A program made the translations under genes and the position numbers. This document shows, piece by piece, positions 20,038-28,717 of a DNA stretch of 64,000 nucleotides (within the stretch, counting starts at the first letter, position 1; each line of letters opens with the position of its first letter). The stretch is from Neobacillus drentensis (lineage in GTDB: Bacteria; Bacillota; Bacilli; Bacillales; Cytobacillaceae): contig NZ_CP091110.1 of the NCBI RefSeq assembly GCF_021560175.1, forward strand, positions 3,722,501 through 3,786,500, in the 5' to 3' direction. The notes under the pieces were generated by a model. The model saw only the letters and a program-made list of their open reading frames with translations. It made no database searches and was not told the origin of the DNA.

Positions 20038-20106
20038 GTCCGTTCCTCCTTAAATTTTCCTTTTTTCAACTCAAACAAATTATTATTGACGAAATATAGG
20101 GAATGA

Positions 20107-20121
20107 TGATAACGTTTTCAT
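20107..20121 (-). promoter_or_regulatory. cre (CcpA) site between catechol operon and IclR gene
   Basis: The reverse-strand sequence ATGAAAACGTTATCA fits every position of WTGNAANCGNWNNCW, and the forward strand fits TGWNANCGNTNWCA. It lies 70 bp upstream of the dioxygenase start. On the forward strand a TTGACG (20086-20091) stands 16 bp before GATAAC inside the site, so the site may also cover an iclR promoter. The rest of the 230-bp region holds a short repeat GTCCC-N7-GGGAC (20210-20226), which may be an operator. Confidence 0.65.
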
Positions 20122-20269
20122 TATTATCGATATCACATTCTCCTAAATCGGCTAATACGTGATGTATGCCTCTATCTTAAGGGGCTGGTAAGATGTTCAC
20201 AACGGCATCGTCCCTTTATGCGGGACATGATTTCCAATTTTTTAATATTTTTATTATTTGGAGGAAAAT

Positions 20270-21043
20270 ATGATACAAGAACAAGATAAGCTGCTCTCAT
20301 CTGTTAAAAGTGCCATTAAAATCTTGCGGGCTTTCAAAATGGATCAACCGCAAAAAGGGGTACGAGAACTAGCAAATGAGCTGGGACTCGGTAAAAGCAG
20401 TGTCCAAAGAATTCTTACTACACTTGCCTCCGAGGGATTAGTTCAAAAAAATAAAGAGACCAATAAATATGAATTGGGTCTCTCCGTTGTGGAATTAAGT
20501 TCGATTGTCCTTGGCAACATCGATTTGCATAGGGAATCACGTCCGATACTAACCGACCTTGCTAATAAATATGGGGAAACTGCCCACCTGGCAATATTAG
20601 ATGGAAATCATGTGGTCTATTTAGACAAAGTCGAAAGCAAAACCTCGAATAAACTACCTTCTCACTTAGGATTTCATAATTATGCTCACTGTACAAGCTC
20701 TGGAAAACTTCTCCTTGCGCATAGCGGCAACTACTTAGTCGATTTGGTGATTCAAAATGGCCTCGATGCGATCACACCGAAAACGATTGTTGACCCAAAT
20801 AAGTTCCGACAAGAGTTGAGTACCATCTTAAGGCAAGGTTATTCCGTAAGTATTGATGAATATACCATTGGACGGACATCCGTATCGGCCCCCGTTAGAG
20901 ACCATACTGGAAAAGTCACTGCTGCTATTAACCTAGTAGGTCCTAGTCCGCGATTCTCCAGACAACGAATTCAGTATTTTGCGAGTGAATTAATTCGTGC
21001 CGGAGAATTAATTTCCGAGCGGCTAGGTTATTGGAAAAGGTAA
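20270..21043 (+). CDS. IclR family transcriptional regulator of the catechol operon
   Basis: A 257-residue IclR-type protein. The winged helix-turn-helix is at about residues 10-65 (AIKILRAFKMDQPQKGVREL, then GLGKSSVQRILTTLASEGLV), and the C-terminal effector domain runs to the end, with HLAILDGNHVVYLDKVES and the typical GYSVSIDEYTIGRTSVSAPV. The ATG at 20270 is chosen because TTTGGAGGAAA precedes it; an in-frame start 12 bp earlier lacks one. It is divergent from the catechol operon and is flanked by the two dioxygenase copies. IclR proteins often control aromatic degradation (for example PcaR, MhpR), which fits. Confidence 0.9.
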   Translation: MIQEQDKLLSSVKSAIKILRAFKMDQPQKGVRELANELGLGKSSVQRILTTLASEGLVQKNKETNKYELGLSVVELSSIVLGNIDLHRESRPILTDLANKYGETAHLAILDGNHVVYLDKVESKTSNKLPSHLGFHNYAHCTSSGKLLLAHSGNYLVDLVIQNGLDAITPKTIVDPNKFRQELSTILRQGYSVSIDEYTIGRTSVSAPVRDHTGKVTAAINLVGPSPRFSRQRIQYFASELIRAGELISERLGYWKR

Positions 21044-21101
21044 GATTTCCTTCAAAGACGGACCAAAGAGGGTAAGAAGATTATTCTATTAATCTCTTCT
21101 A

Positions 21102-22091
21102 TTAAGAGTTAACAATGTCAGCTGTTTTAACAGGTGTTAACGGTGTTCCTTGCGTCCACCATGATTGTGGGAATTCAGTCCCAATCCAAGTATCACCATT
21201 ACCGGGAACGTCCTTCATATCCCAAATCACCGGCTTCCATGCTGGGTCTGTAATAATATAACCTGCATCACCGAACAATTCGATTCGGTTTCCGCCTGGT
21301 TCAATAACATACATACAAAACGCCTGACTGACTCCATGCTTATTCGGAGGAACTTCAATTTTTATATCATGATCTTTAAGTAAATCCGCGACATCATAAA
21401 GATTTTGTGGAATTCCATACCAGTAGCAAAGATGATGCAGCTTTCCTTTTACTCCGTTAGGCTCTTGCATATAGGCAATTTCATGGACGAGATTGGAAAC
21501 ACTTATCCAGCTCCCTAGCACATGGCCATTGTCTTGGATTTGCTCTCTTAAACGAAATCCGAGCTGGTCCAGCATAAAGTCCGTATCAGCTCCTGGATTC
21601 GAAGTCATGAGATTAATATGATCCAAGCGGCGAACCGGCACACCACGATCAGGCCGTTTGGATGGTCTATTTAATAGTTTAGATCTTCGCTCCGCATCCA
21701 CTTGATAATACTCAACGTCCCATAGAATTTCCATTAAATGACCGTCTGGACTGGTAAATTGGTAGGCCTTGCCATGTCCGATATCCCCATCAATCCAGCC
21801 TTTTCCTAATCCCGTTTTTTCAATTTCCTCCACACGTCGCACTAGCGCTTGCGGGGAAGTGGCACGCCAAGCGATATGGCCAACTCCTGCTTGCTCGGAT
21901 TCCGTAATGATTAACGTATTGTGGTAGAAATCCTCATAAGCACGAAGATATACGGATCTTTCAGTACGAGCGGTTACTTCCATTCCTAGAAATCTGGTAA
22001 AAAATTCAACGGATTTTTCAAGCTGCGGTGAAAGTATCTCTACGTGGGCAAGCTGTGCTACATCAAAAATGGGTTCTTGGTATGAACTCAT
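21102..22091 (-). CDS. Catechol 2,3-dioxygenase, copy 2
   Basis: A 329-residue extradiol dioxygenase with the same active-site motifs as copy 1: [25 protein letters not shown] and [10 protein letters not shown]. About residues 185-300 are almost unchanged between the two, whereas the first 175 residues carry most of the substitutions (for example ARTERSVY against ARSGGSVY). It lies 38 bp downstream of the HpaB-type hydroxylase, so hydroxylation and ring cleavage are co-expressed here. The two copies may differ in induction or in tolerance of substituted catechols; a duplication is the likely origin. Confidence 0.88.
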   Translation of the reverse strand: MSSYQEPIFDVAQLAHVEILSPQLEKSVEFFTRFLGMEVTARTERSVYLRAYEDFYHNTLIITESEQAGVGHIAWRATSPQALVRRVEEIEKTGLGKGWIDGDIGHGKAYQFTSPDGHLMEILWDVEYYQVDAERRSKLLNRPSKRPDRGVPVRRLDHINLMTSNPGADTDFMLDQLGFRLREQIQDNGHVLGSWISVSNLVHEIAYMQEPNGVKGKLHHLCYWYGIPQNLYDVADLLKDHDIKIEVPPNKHGVSQAFCMYVIEPGGNRIELFGDAGYIITDPAWKPVIWDMKDVPGNGDTWIGTEFPQSWWTQGTPLTPVKTADIVNS

Positions 22092-22129
22092 GTGAATCCT
22101 CCTAATTTTTCGAATTTTCCATAAGAACT

Positions 22130-23644
22130 TTATGATTTAATAACCGCTTCTTTTTCCGCAGCTTCTGCCCATGTTTTGTTTGTCCAACCCTTAAGGTCAT
22201 AATCGTTTAATGCAGATTCGACGAATGCTTTTTGCTGATCCGCAGCACCTGTTGCCTCAAAGTGGAATAACGCTTCCATATTGATATTTTCATGATTTCC
22301 TGCATAGTTTACTTCATATAATTCATGACGGCCTCCAAACTCTGTGCCAATCGTATCCCAAACCATTTTCAATAATTTCACACGTTCTTCAGCACCAATT
22401 CCTGTTCCGCGATAATATGTGTCCAAGTAAGGTCTTAAATCTTCATTGAGAAAATCTTTTGAACTTGAAGGTAATTGAATTAACCCACCAGCCACGACTT
22501 GCTCGAAAATATTTTTCACCTTCACCCAAGCCAATGGAGCTAACGCACGATAAGCGGCACTAGAGTAAGAGTTTGGAATCACTAACCCATTTGGCCCTTT
22601 TTCAGGATCCGTTGCCATTGCGGTTGATAGACCCCAGAACATATTTCGTAATGCAACGACCTCTCCAATCTTCGCCTGAACTCCACGGAAATCTTTTGTC
22701 CCAGCTCCTTCCGTTGCTTTCAATAACAACCCGGTCATAAAATCCAACTTAACGGCGAGACGCGTACAACCATGAAAAGTAAACCTTGGTATAAAACCGC
22801 TTACTTTTGCAAAATTATTTGAAACTTCAATATTTCGGTAAGCTAGCACATCTTCCCAAGGTATGAACACATTATCAAGGACAATCACTGCATCATTTTC
22901 ATCAAAGCGGCTCGATAATGGATAATCAAATGGCGTTCCAGTTTTAAATGCGTTTAATTCGTAGGATTGGCGGCTTATCATACGAACTCCTTCAGCATTC
23001 ATTGGCACGAAGAAGATCAATGCGTGACTATCATCGCCCCCACCTAAATCTTTCGGCCCATAGTTAGCAACAAAGTTATAATGTGTTAACGCAGAAGCTG
23101 TCCCAACCATTTTGGCACCGCTTACAATTATGCCGTCATCGCGTTCTGCAACCGCACGAACAAAGGCGTCTTTATTCTCGTGTAACGGTTTTGAACGATC
23201 CACTTGCGGATTAATAATCGTATGATTAATAAATGGTACTTCTTTTGTTGCTTTTTTGTACCATGCCTTCGCGTTGTCTTCAAACCCCTCATAAAAATGA
23301 CCAAACGCATTTAGGTGCCCAGTGAAGGATGCTTTATAGTCAGGGGTTCTTCCCATAAAACCGTAGCTTAGCTTTGCCCACTGAGCAATTGCATCTCTTG
23401 CCTCTAACAAATCCTGAGAACTAGTAGGAGTTTTGAAAAATTTATGTGTTCTGTCGCCAAATTCACTTGTTGTCGTTAAGATATCACGTGTAGATGGATC
23501 ATGAAGAGCATCATACATTCTCGCATACGAACGAGCAGCATTCCGATAAGCTGGATGGGTTGTAACATCTTTAATTTTTTCTCCGTTTAAATACACTGCC
23601 CTGCCGTCATTGAGACTTTCCAAGTATTCTTTACCTGTGTACAT
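22130..23644 (-). CDS. HpaB-type flavin-dependent aromatic hydroxylase (phenol or 4-hydroxyphenylacetate hydroxylase, large component)
   Basis: A reduced-flavin-dependent monooxygenase that puts a hydroxyl ortho to a phenolic group. It resembles HpaB/PheA: the N-terminal TGKEYLESLNDGRAVYLNGE and TTHPAYRNAARSYARMYDAL, a central SGAKMVGTASALTHYNFV, and FTFHGCTRLAVKLDFMTGLL. I prefer the ATG at 23644 (504 residues), which has TGGAGTTGAAGGA before it; an ATG at 23662 has a poorer site. Its neighbours (catechol dioxygenase downstream, phenol-type sensor upstream) suggest phenol or methylphenols rather than 4-hydroxyphenylacetate. No flavin reductase gene is adjacent; the only one in the window is at 42280. 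Confidence 0.88.
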   Translation of the reverse strand: MYTGKEYLESLNDGRAVYLNGEKIKDVTTHPAYRNAARSYARMYDALHDPSTRDILTTTSEFGDRTHKFFKTPTSSQDLLEARDAIAQWAKLSYGFMGRTPDYKASFTGHLNAFGHFYEGFEDNAKAWYKKATKEVPFINHTIINPQVDRSKPLHENKDAFVRAVAERDDGIIVSGAKMVGTASALTHYNFVANYGPKDLGGGDDSHALIFFVPMNAEGVRMISRQSYELNAFKTGTPFDYPLSSRFDENDAVIVLDNVFIPWEDVLAYRNIEVSNNFAKVSGFIPRFTFHGCTRLAVKLDFMTGLLLKATEGAGTKDFRGVQAKIGEVVALRNMFWGLSTAMATDPEKGPNGLVIPNSYSSAAYRALAPLAWVKVKNIFEQVVAGGLIQLPSSSKDFLNEDLRPYLDTYYRGTGIGAEERVKLLKMVWDTIGTEFGGRHELYEVNYAGNHENINMEALFHFEATGAADQQKAFVESALNDYDLKGWTNKTWAEAAEKEAVIKS

Positions 23645-23739
23645 TCCTTCAACTCCATTCATAAATATCTTCTAATTGAAGTGTGAATCTATTAGTCCAT
23701 CACTAGTTTTATCTTAAATTATCTGAAAATTATAAACAA

Positions 23740-23786
23740 TGACACAAGATGATAGAAAACTCTATAAATACAACTACTTTGTGTCA
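23740..23786 (-). promoter_or_regulatory. Interrupted inverted repeat upstream of the hydroxylase gene
   Basis: TGACACAA at 23740-23747 and TTGTGTCA at 23779-23786 are perfect 8-bp inverted arms separated by 31 bp. They lie about 100 bp upstream of the hydroxylase start and downstream of the preceding terminator, the place expected for binding of an activator such as the adjacent V4R/PucR protein. The 39-bp distance between arm centres is close to four helical turns, so both arms face the same side. Function is inferred. Confidence 0.45.
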
Positions 23787-23801
23787 GTTGTTCGAAAAAA
23801 A

Positions 23802-23842
23802 GCAAGACAGCCCACTAACAGAGTGTCTGTGGGCTGTCTTGC
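23802..23842 (-). terminator. Terminator of the V4R/PucR regulator gene
   Basis: Perfect 14-bp arms GCAAGACAGCCCAC (23802-23815) and GTGGGCTGTCTTGC (23829-23842), followed on the reverse strand by TTTTTTTTCG. It separates the regulator transcript from the downstream hydroxylase operon. Confidence 0.88.
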
Positions 23843-23910
23843 AACTTGATCGATGAATAGGTTCATAATTCATGATATCCTGGATTTCTTGTAGTAGATT
23901 AAATTCATCA

Positions 23911-25791
23911 CTATGCTTGAATTTTTTTAATTCTTTCATGCTCAATAATTTTCAATGCTTTTAACGCCATCATCAACTGAAATTGTCTTTGGGGATCACG
24001 CAAGTCACAATCAAGGAGGTCGGTAATTTTATTGAGACGATAACGAAGTCCGCTTTTAGATAGTACGAGGGATTCTGCTGTTTGATCCAAGTTCCCCCCT
24101 TGCTCTAGAAAATGGTAGAGCGTTTCAATCAATTCTAATTTATGCTTATCTAGACTCTCGTAGAGAATCCCAAGTTGGTCTCGGATCATTTTCTTGATCG
24201 CTTGTTCGTTTTGGTCATTGATCAAGATTCCAAGCATGCCTAAATCACTAAAAAGCGTAATTGGTTCATCCCTTGAAGAAAGTCGCACTGCTGAACGTGC
24301 TTCTTCCATTGCAACTCCTGCTTCTAGAATGTTGCTGTAGTGGGAGCTTATACCCGCTAAGAACAAAGCATTTTTTATTTTCTTTTTTAAATAGGAAACT
24401 AAAGTTCGAATCGTTTTCTCCATGTTTTGCTGACGCACTTGTTTCTCTGTCATCAGGAGAATTAAGCTGTCAGGTTGCTGACCGATTAACACATTGAGGT
24501 TTTTTTCTTCTCGAAAGTAAGCAGAGACCCTTTCAAACGTTTTTTTATGAAGCGTCAATTCCTTTTCATCACATGAATTCAAATACTTGTAGGTCAACAC
24601 TACAATATGATAGTGATCGGATAGATCTAACTGAATAAAATCCGCTTTCCTCATAATTTCTTGTTGTGTATATTTTCCGCTAATAATTTCTTCAAGAAAA
24701 TGACCCTTCACTTGTTCCAACGATTCCACTTCCGTTTTTTCCTTTAAAAACAGCAGCGAGCAAATCGACGCTAAGCGATCAAGAATCATCGAGTCGATCT
24801 CATAATTAGGGGTTCTTTCTCGTTCATACAGAAAAGAACAATAACCGACAACCTTCCCTAATAGAAAAATTGGAGACATCAGTCGAGTCCCATTTTCCAT
24901 CGAGAAAACACGTACTTTGGAATGGCATTGCTTTTTGTCTGCCAGCTCAGAAAAATTTTCTCTCATGGAATCATAGTCTTCAAGGGTGATGCCTTTACAG
25001 GCAATGACATTTTGACGACCATCCTCCACGATAATGGGAACATAATGTTGTTTATGTAAAATATCGAGGATGGAATCGATGCTATTTCCCTTAATTAGCT
25101 CATTGGTCATCTCATTATACGTTTTTGACACTAGTGAGAGATTATTTCTTTCCAGCATGAGTTTTACGTTTGTTTGTTCCAGTTCCTTTAATATTGGCAG
25201 TTCTTTACTATAAGAAAAGAATTCCTCCGCCTCTTCCTTCCATTCTGAAACAAGGCGTCCTTCCCAGATGCAACACGGTGCCCCTTGTCCCTGGCATTGC
25301 AATTCTTTGAAAAAAACGTCCACTCCCAACACACCAGTAATATATCCCGTGGCATACCCAGTTAACGTATAACAAACAGGGCTCTGGCTAATCCCAAAAT
25401 TTTGAAGATGTTGTTCCGCTTCATATGAATTTTCCCACACTCCTTTAAAGCGAAACGATTTAATTTCGTTTCCTTCCACTTCAAAATCTTTCTCGGTGAT
25501 GAGAGATTTCGCATGTCCTTTTAAAGCATGAATAATCGGACCATATTCGATCTTTTCAAGCAAGCTCAAAGAGTCTTTTTCTGCCACCTCTTTCGCATCT
25601 TCTACTCCCAATTGATAGCCATACTTGAAGAAAAAGGTTTTCATCCGATTAATCCCGATATTCTCAATTAAATCACGCTGCATCGTCCCAAAAGCCTGGC
25701 TCGAAACAAAAATAGATCTTTCATTGTTGGCAAACCATAATTCATTCTCTTGACGAATATGTAATAATTCATTCAGTTTTAAAGTTTTCAT
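23911..25791 (-). CDS. Phenol-type sensor regulator: XylR N-terminal + V4R domains fused to PucR-like output
   Basis: A 626-residue predicted transcription activator. Residues ~15-110 match the XylR_N domain and ~120-180 the V4R domain of XylR/DmpR/MopR. The zinc-site spacing of MopR (Cys155, Glu178, Cys181, Cys189) is reproduced as Cys140, Glu163, Cys166 and Cys174; Trp119 matches phenol-binding Trp134, and a His lies in HALKGH (88-93). The output half is not the sigma-54 AAA+ module. Instead there is a linker, a CdaR/GGDEF-like middle region and a PucR-type helix-turn-helix near residues 565-615 (GGNLDQTAESLVLSKSGLRY). It lies upstream of, and in line with, the hydroxylase-dioxygenase operon that it probably activates. 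A homologue is at 38468. Confidence 0.85.
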   Translation of the reverse strand: MKTLKLNELLHIRQENELWFANNERSIFVSSQAFGTMQRDLIENIGINRMKTFFFKYGYQLGVEDAKEVAEKDSLSLLEKIEYGPIIHALKGHAKSLITEKDFEVEGNEIKSFRFKGVWENSYEAEQHLQNFGISQSPVCYTLTGYATGYITGVLGVDVFFKELQCQGQGAPCCIWEGRLVSEWKEEAEEFFSYSKELPILKELEQTNVKLMLERNNLSLVSKTYNEMTNELIKGNSIDSILDILHKQHYVPIIVEDGRQNVIACKGITLEDYDSMRENFSELADKKQCHSKVRVFSMENGTRLMSPIFLLGKVVGYCSFLYERERTPNYEIDSMILDRLASICSLLFLKEKTEVESLEQVKGHFLEEIISGKYTQQEIMRKADFIQLDLSDHYHIVVLTYKYLNSCDEKELTLHKKTFERVSAYFREEKNLNVLIGQQPDSLILLMTEKQVRQQNMEKTIRTLVSYLKKKIKNALFLAGISSHYSNILEAGVAMEEARSAVRLSSRDEPITLFSDLGMLGILINDQNEQAIKKMIRDQLGILYESLDKHKLELIETLYHFLEQGGNLDQTAESLVLSKSGLRYRLNKITDLLDCDLRDPQRQFQLMMALKALKIIEHERIKKIQA

Positions 25792-26154
25792 TCCATTGCT
25801 CCCTAAATTTCTAATTTACTTAAGAACTAGGTAAATCTTACGTATCAGTGAATGAAAGAATGATTATTGACTTATGATTTTAGATGATTAGTAGTTTCCA
25901 TTATACTGAAGGATTTAAAAAATGAAAAGGCTTTCATTATTGAAAATAGACTAACATTAGATAGCCTTTATCCAGCAAAAAAATTTAATATTTTAGCACA
26001 CAAAAAACGACAATGTTCGATTCTGATATTCTGTAGACTAATAGTATATATTTACCACTTTTTATAAAAGATCGTTTACATAGAGACACGTAATCATTTG
26101 TTAATGCCATAAGATATTTTTTAGCAGGATGAGCAGGTATTGGGGGAGATCATA
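25792..26154. other. Intergenic region between divergent regulator and transpeptidase genes
   Basis: No gene is visible in these 363 bp. It contains the 18-bp hyphenated palindrome AATGAAAAGGCTTTCATT at 25921-25938, a possible operator about 130 bp upstream of the V4R/PucR regulator start. No clear sigma-A or ECF promoter was recognised. Confidence 0.5.
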
Positions 26155-27597
26155 ATGGGAAGCACAGCAAATATTCAAGAACTAGAGAAACAAAGCGTAA
26201 ATTTAACTAAGTGGTTTGGAGGATGGAAACTTATTGCATTTAGTATTATCTTTATCATCGCCCTCATCATCGCAGCAGGCAGCTACTACCAGGCAAACCA
26301 CTTCAATTCAGAAATCAAGATAAATAGTATCGATGTTGGTGGCATGACGACTGAGCAGGCACTAAATAAATTAAAAACAACCACATTAACAAATGTAGTA
26401 TATATTGGAGACCAACATATTTTAGATGGAAAAGACTCAAAGATGAGATTTACAGCTAAAGATCTGCCCAGCTTCAATAAATTGTTAAAAAGCCAGTGGA
26501 CGTTCTTTCCTTCATCAAAGGCAAAGAATTATTCATTGATACCGGTCAGTAAAGATCAGTTTCGAAATCTGACATTGAAAAAACAGGTGGAAGAAAAGCT
26601 GTTAGCCATGAATCAGAATTTAAAAGTGCCACAAGATGCGGTAGTTCGTTTGGAACAAGGAAAAATAGTTGTATCTAAAAGTATTAGCGGAGAGCAGTAT
26701 GATGTGGGCAGTCTTTTGAAGGACTATGATAAGCACAAATATATTAGTGAAATTCATCTAAGTCCAATATTTATACAACCCATTAAAGAAGACAGCGAGT
26801 TTGTAAAAAATGAACAGAAAAAGCTGGAGGAATTCCTCGCTCAGACCGTTGATTATAAGGTGCAGGATAAAATTTTCTCATTAACCGCACGCGACTTAAT
26901 TAAAAATGCCTCAATTACAAGAGATTTAAAGATTACGCTAAATGATGATGGTGATATTAAAAATAAGCTCACTGAGATTAACCATTCCCAATCTACATTA
27001 AATAAAGATTTTACCTTCAAGACCCATTCGGGTTCGATGATATCGGTTAAAGGGAAAGGCTATGGCTGGGCCATAAATGTTGATAAAGAAGTACCGCGTA
27101 TTAAGCAAGCACTTGAAAATGGAGAAAAGTCGGTTTCCGCCTCTAATATTTATGGAAATGGCTGGAAGGGCGAGGGCTACGGATATGATGCCATTACGAA
27201 CAATGGGATTGGCAATACGTATGCTGAAGTGTCCATTGCTGAGCAGCGAATTTGGATTTATAAAAATGGGAAATTAGTGGTCACAACGAATGTCGTTACC
27301 GGCACACATAGTACCCATCATGATACATCACCAGGGGTGTGGTATATCCTCTATAAGCAGACACCTGCCGTGCTAACCGGCAGAGAGAACGGTAAAATCA
27401 CTTATCAGGTAGATGTTAATTATTGGGCTCCTTTTACAAATGATGGCCAAGGGTTCCACGATGCCAGCTGGCGAGGCAATTGGGGCAGTAAAGCCTATCT
27501 TTCGGCAGGATCGCACGGCTGTGTCAACACTCCGCCAAGCATTATGAAAACTGTATATAGTAATCTCAGCACCTATGAGCCGGTTGTTATTTATTAA
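26155..27597 (+). CDS. Membrane-anchored L,D-transpeptidase (YkuD domain) with peptidoglycan-binding region
   Basis: A 480-residue cell-wall enzyme. Residues ~25-46 (LIAFSIIFIIALIIAAGSYY) form one transmembrane anchor, so the rest is outside. Two PG_binding_4-like repeats follow (about 50-210 and 215-330; IDVGGMTTEQALNKLK is typical). The YkuD catalytic domain occupies the last ~125 residues, with the motif GSHGCVNTPPSIM holding the active-site Cys and His. It would make 3-3 peptidoglycan cross-links or anchor proteins. The ATG at 26155 follows TTGGGGGAGATC; an in-frame TTG at 26140 overlaps this site. It is a single-gene unit followed by a terminator. Confidence 0.9.
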   Translation: MGSTANIQELEKQSVNLTKWFGGWKLIAFSIIFIIALIIAAGSYYQANHFNSEIKINSIDVGGMTTEQALNKLKTTTLTNVVYIGDQHILDGKDSKMRFTAKDLPSFNKLLKSQWTFFPSSKAKNYSLIPVSKDQFRNLTLKKQVEEKLLAMNQNLKVPQDAVVRLEQGKIVVSKSISGEQYDVGSLLKDYDKHKYISEIHLSPIFIQPIKEDSEFVKNEQKKLEEFLAQTVDYKVQDKIFSLTARDLIKNASITRDLKITLNDDGDIKNKLTEINHSQSTLNKDFTFKTHSGSMISVKGKGYGWAINVDKEVPRIKQALENGEKSVSASNIYGNGWKGEGYGYDAITNNGIGNTYAEVSIAEQRIWIYKNGKLVVTTNVVTGTHSTHHDTSPGVWYILYKQTPAVLTGRENGKITYQVDVNYWAPFTNDGQGFHDASWRGNWGSKAYLSAGSHGCVNTPPSIMKTVYSNLSTYEPVVIY

Positions 27598-27903
27598 GTA
27601 GTAGCTATTCGAATTAATTTATTTAAGATATGTATGCGTTGATCTTCAATAAATCACATGAACTAATGAACACATGAAATGGCATGCAAATTGACGCATG
27701 CCATTTTTATATTAATATCAAGGTTTTTTGATAATTTTTAACATATTTAAATATTATTTTATGGTTGAAATATGAACAAAATCCCCAAACTATCAAAAAA
27801 CATATATTTGTTCATGGAAAGATAAACCCACCCTCCAGTTTAGAACAGCTACGTTGATAATTAAAATTGAAATGAGAAATCATCAAAATAATGGGGTAAA
27901 AAA
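27598..27903. other. Intergenic region with transpeptidase terminator
   Basis: This 306-bp stretch has no coding frame of note. It contains the terminator at 27677-27712 and an AT-rich part before the next gene; no other element was recognised. Confidence 0.5.
27677..27712 (+). terminator. Rho-independent terminator after the L,D-transpeptidase gene
   Basis: AAATGGCATGC and GCATGCCATTT form a stem around AAATTGAC and are followed by a T-rich tract. Confidence 0.85.
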
Positions 27904-28626
27904 ATGCATGCACCTTTTCAAGTTCATTCTAGCCTTCCTTCTTTTCGTCTTTTTTCAGTGGAACACGTTTTACCTTTTGGTATCATTTTAGTTCTATGCA
28001 CTCTGCTGTTTATTTTCAGAAACAAGCTAAAAGGAATTAGGAAAAGAAGATATTTACGTTTCTTCTTAGCCTTTCTCCTACTTTTATCTACCGCTTTGGA
28101 GCAAATTTGGCTTTTTTATGAACATGCATGGTCATTGAAAGAATCTTTACCGCTTCAGCTTAGTGATCTTTCTGTCATTCTCGCAGTTGTGATGTTATTT
28201 ACCAGGAGTAAAAAACTTTTTCAATTCCTCTACTTTGCAGGGTTAGGGAGTTCGATTCAAGCTATTTTGACTCCTGACCTTGGAAGATATTCGTTTCCGC
28301 ACTTTGAATATTTTGAGTTCTTTGTGTCACATGGAGGGGTGGTACTTGCATGTCTAATCATGGTTTTGATTTTCAATTACTTCCCGACTCTTCAAGGAAT
28401 GTGGATAACCATTTTGATTGTAAACCTTTATTCAGTCGTTGTCTTTTTCCTCAATAAATGGCTGGGAGCGAATTATCTATATATTATGAAGAAACCTAAA
28501 TCGAGTTCTCTATTAGATTACCTTGGACAGTGGCCCTGGTATCTTCTCTCCATGGACATGGCGATGATTTTAAGTTTTTATATTTTGTATAGTCCGTTTT
28601 GGATAAAAAGAAACTACTTTCACTAA
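27904..28626 (+). CDS. TIGR02206 family integral membrane protein (YwaF-like)
   Basis: A 240-residue, seven-helix membrane protein of unknown function. The family pattern is clear: FRLFSVEHVLPFGIILVLC near the start, EQIWLFYEHAWSLKESLPLQ with the conserved acidic/aromatic residues and LQLSDLS after helix three, and LLDYLGQWPWYLLSMDMAM near the end. Nothing nearby indicates a role. The start ATG lies behind a weak site (ATGGGGTAAAAAA). Its 3' end overlaps the stem of the terminator serving the convergent TSUP gene. Confidence 0.85.
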   Translation: MHAPFQVHSSLPSFRLFSVEHVLPFGIILVLCTLLFIFRNKLKGIRKRRYLRFFLAFLLLLSTALEQIWLFYEHAWSLKESLPLQLSDLSVILAVVMLFTRSKKLFQFLYFAGLGSSIQAILTPDLGRYSFPHFEYFEFFVSHGGVVLACLIMVLIFNYFPTLQGMWITILIVNLYSVVVFFLNKWLGANYLYIMKKPKSSSLLDYLGQWPWYLLSMDMAMILSFYILYSPFWIKRNYFH

Positions 28627-28651
28627 CGTTGACTTAGCAGAAAGTAGTTTC
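28610..28651 (-). terminator. Terminator of the TSUP gene, overlapping the end of the convergent gene
   Basis: Perfect 12-bp arms GAAACTACTTTC (28610-28621) and GAAAGTAGTTTC (28640-28651), with TTTTTATCC after the stem on the reverse strand. One arm lies inside the last codons of the convergent membrane protein gene. There is no T-run on the forward strand. Confidence 0.75.
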
Positions 28652-28717
28652 GATTGAATCAATCTTAAATAGAAAATAAAATAATGTGGCCTCTGAAGGA
28701 AACAGAGAACTTAAATA

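Noticed and set aside
21075..21100. Possible terminator between the IclR gene and the second dioxygenase gene
   Set aside because: The AGAAGATTA/TAATCTCTTCT stem is AT-rich and imperfect and has no T-run, so support is too weak.
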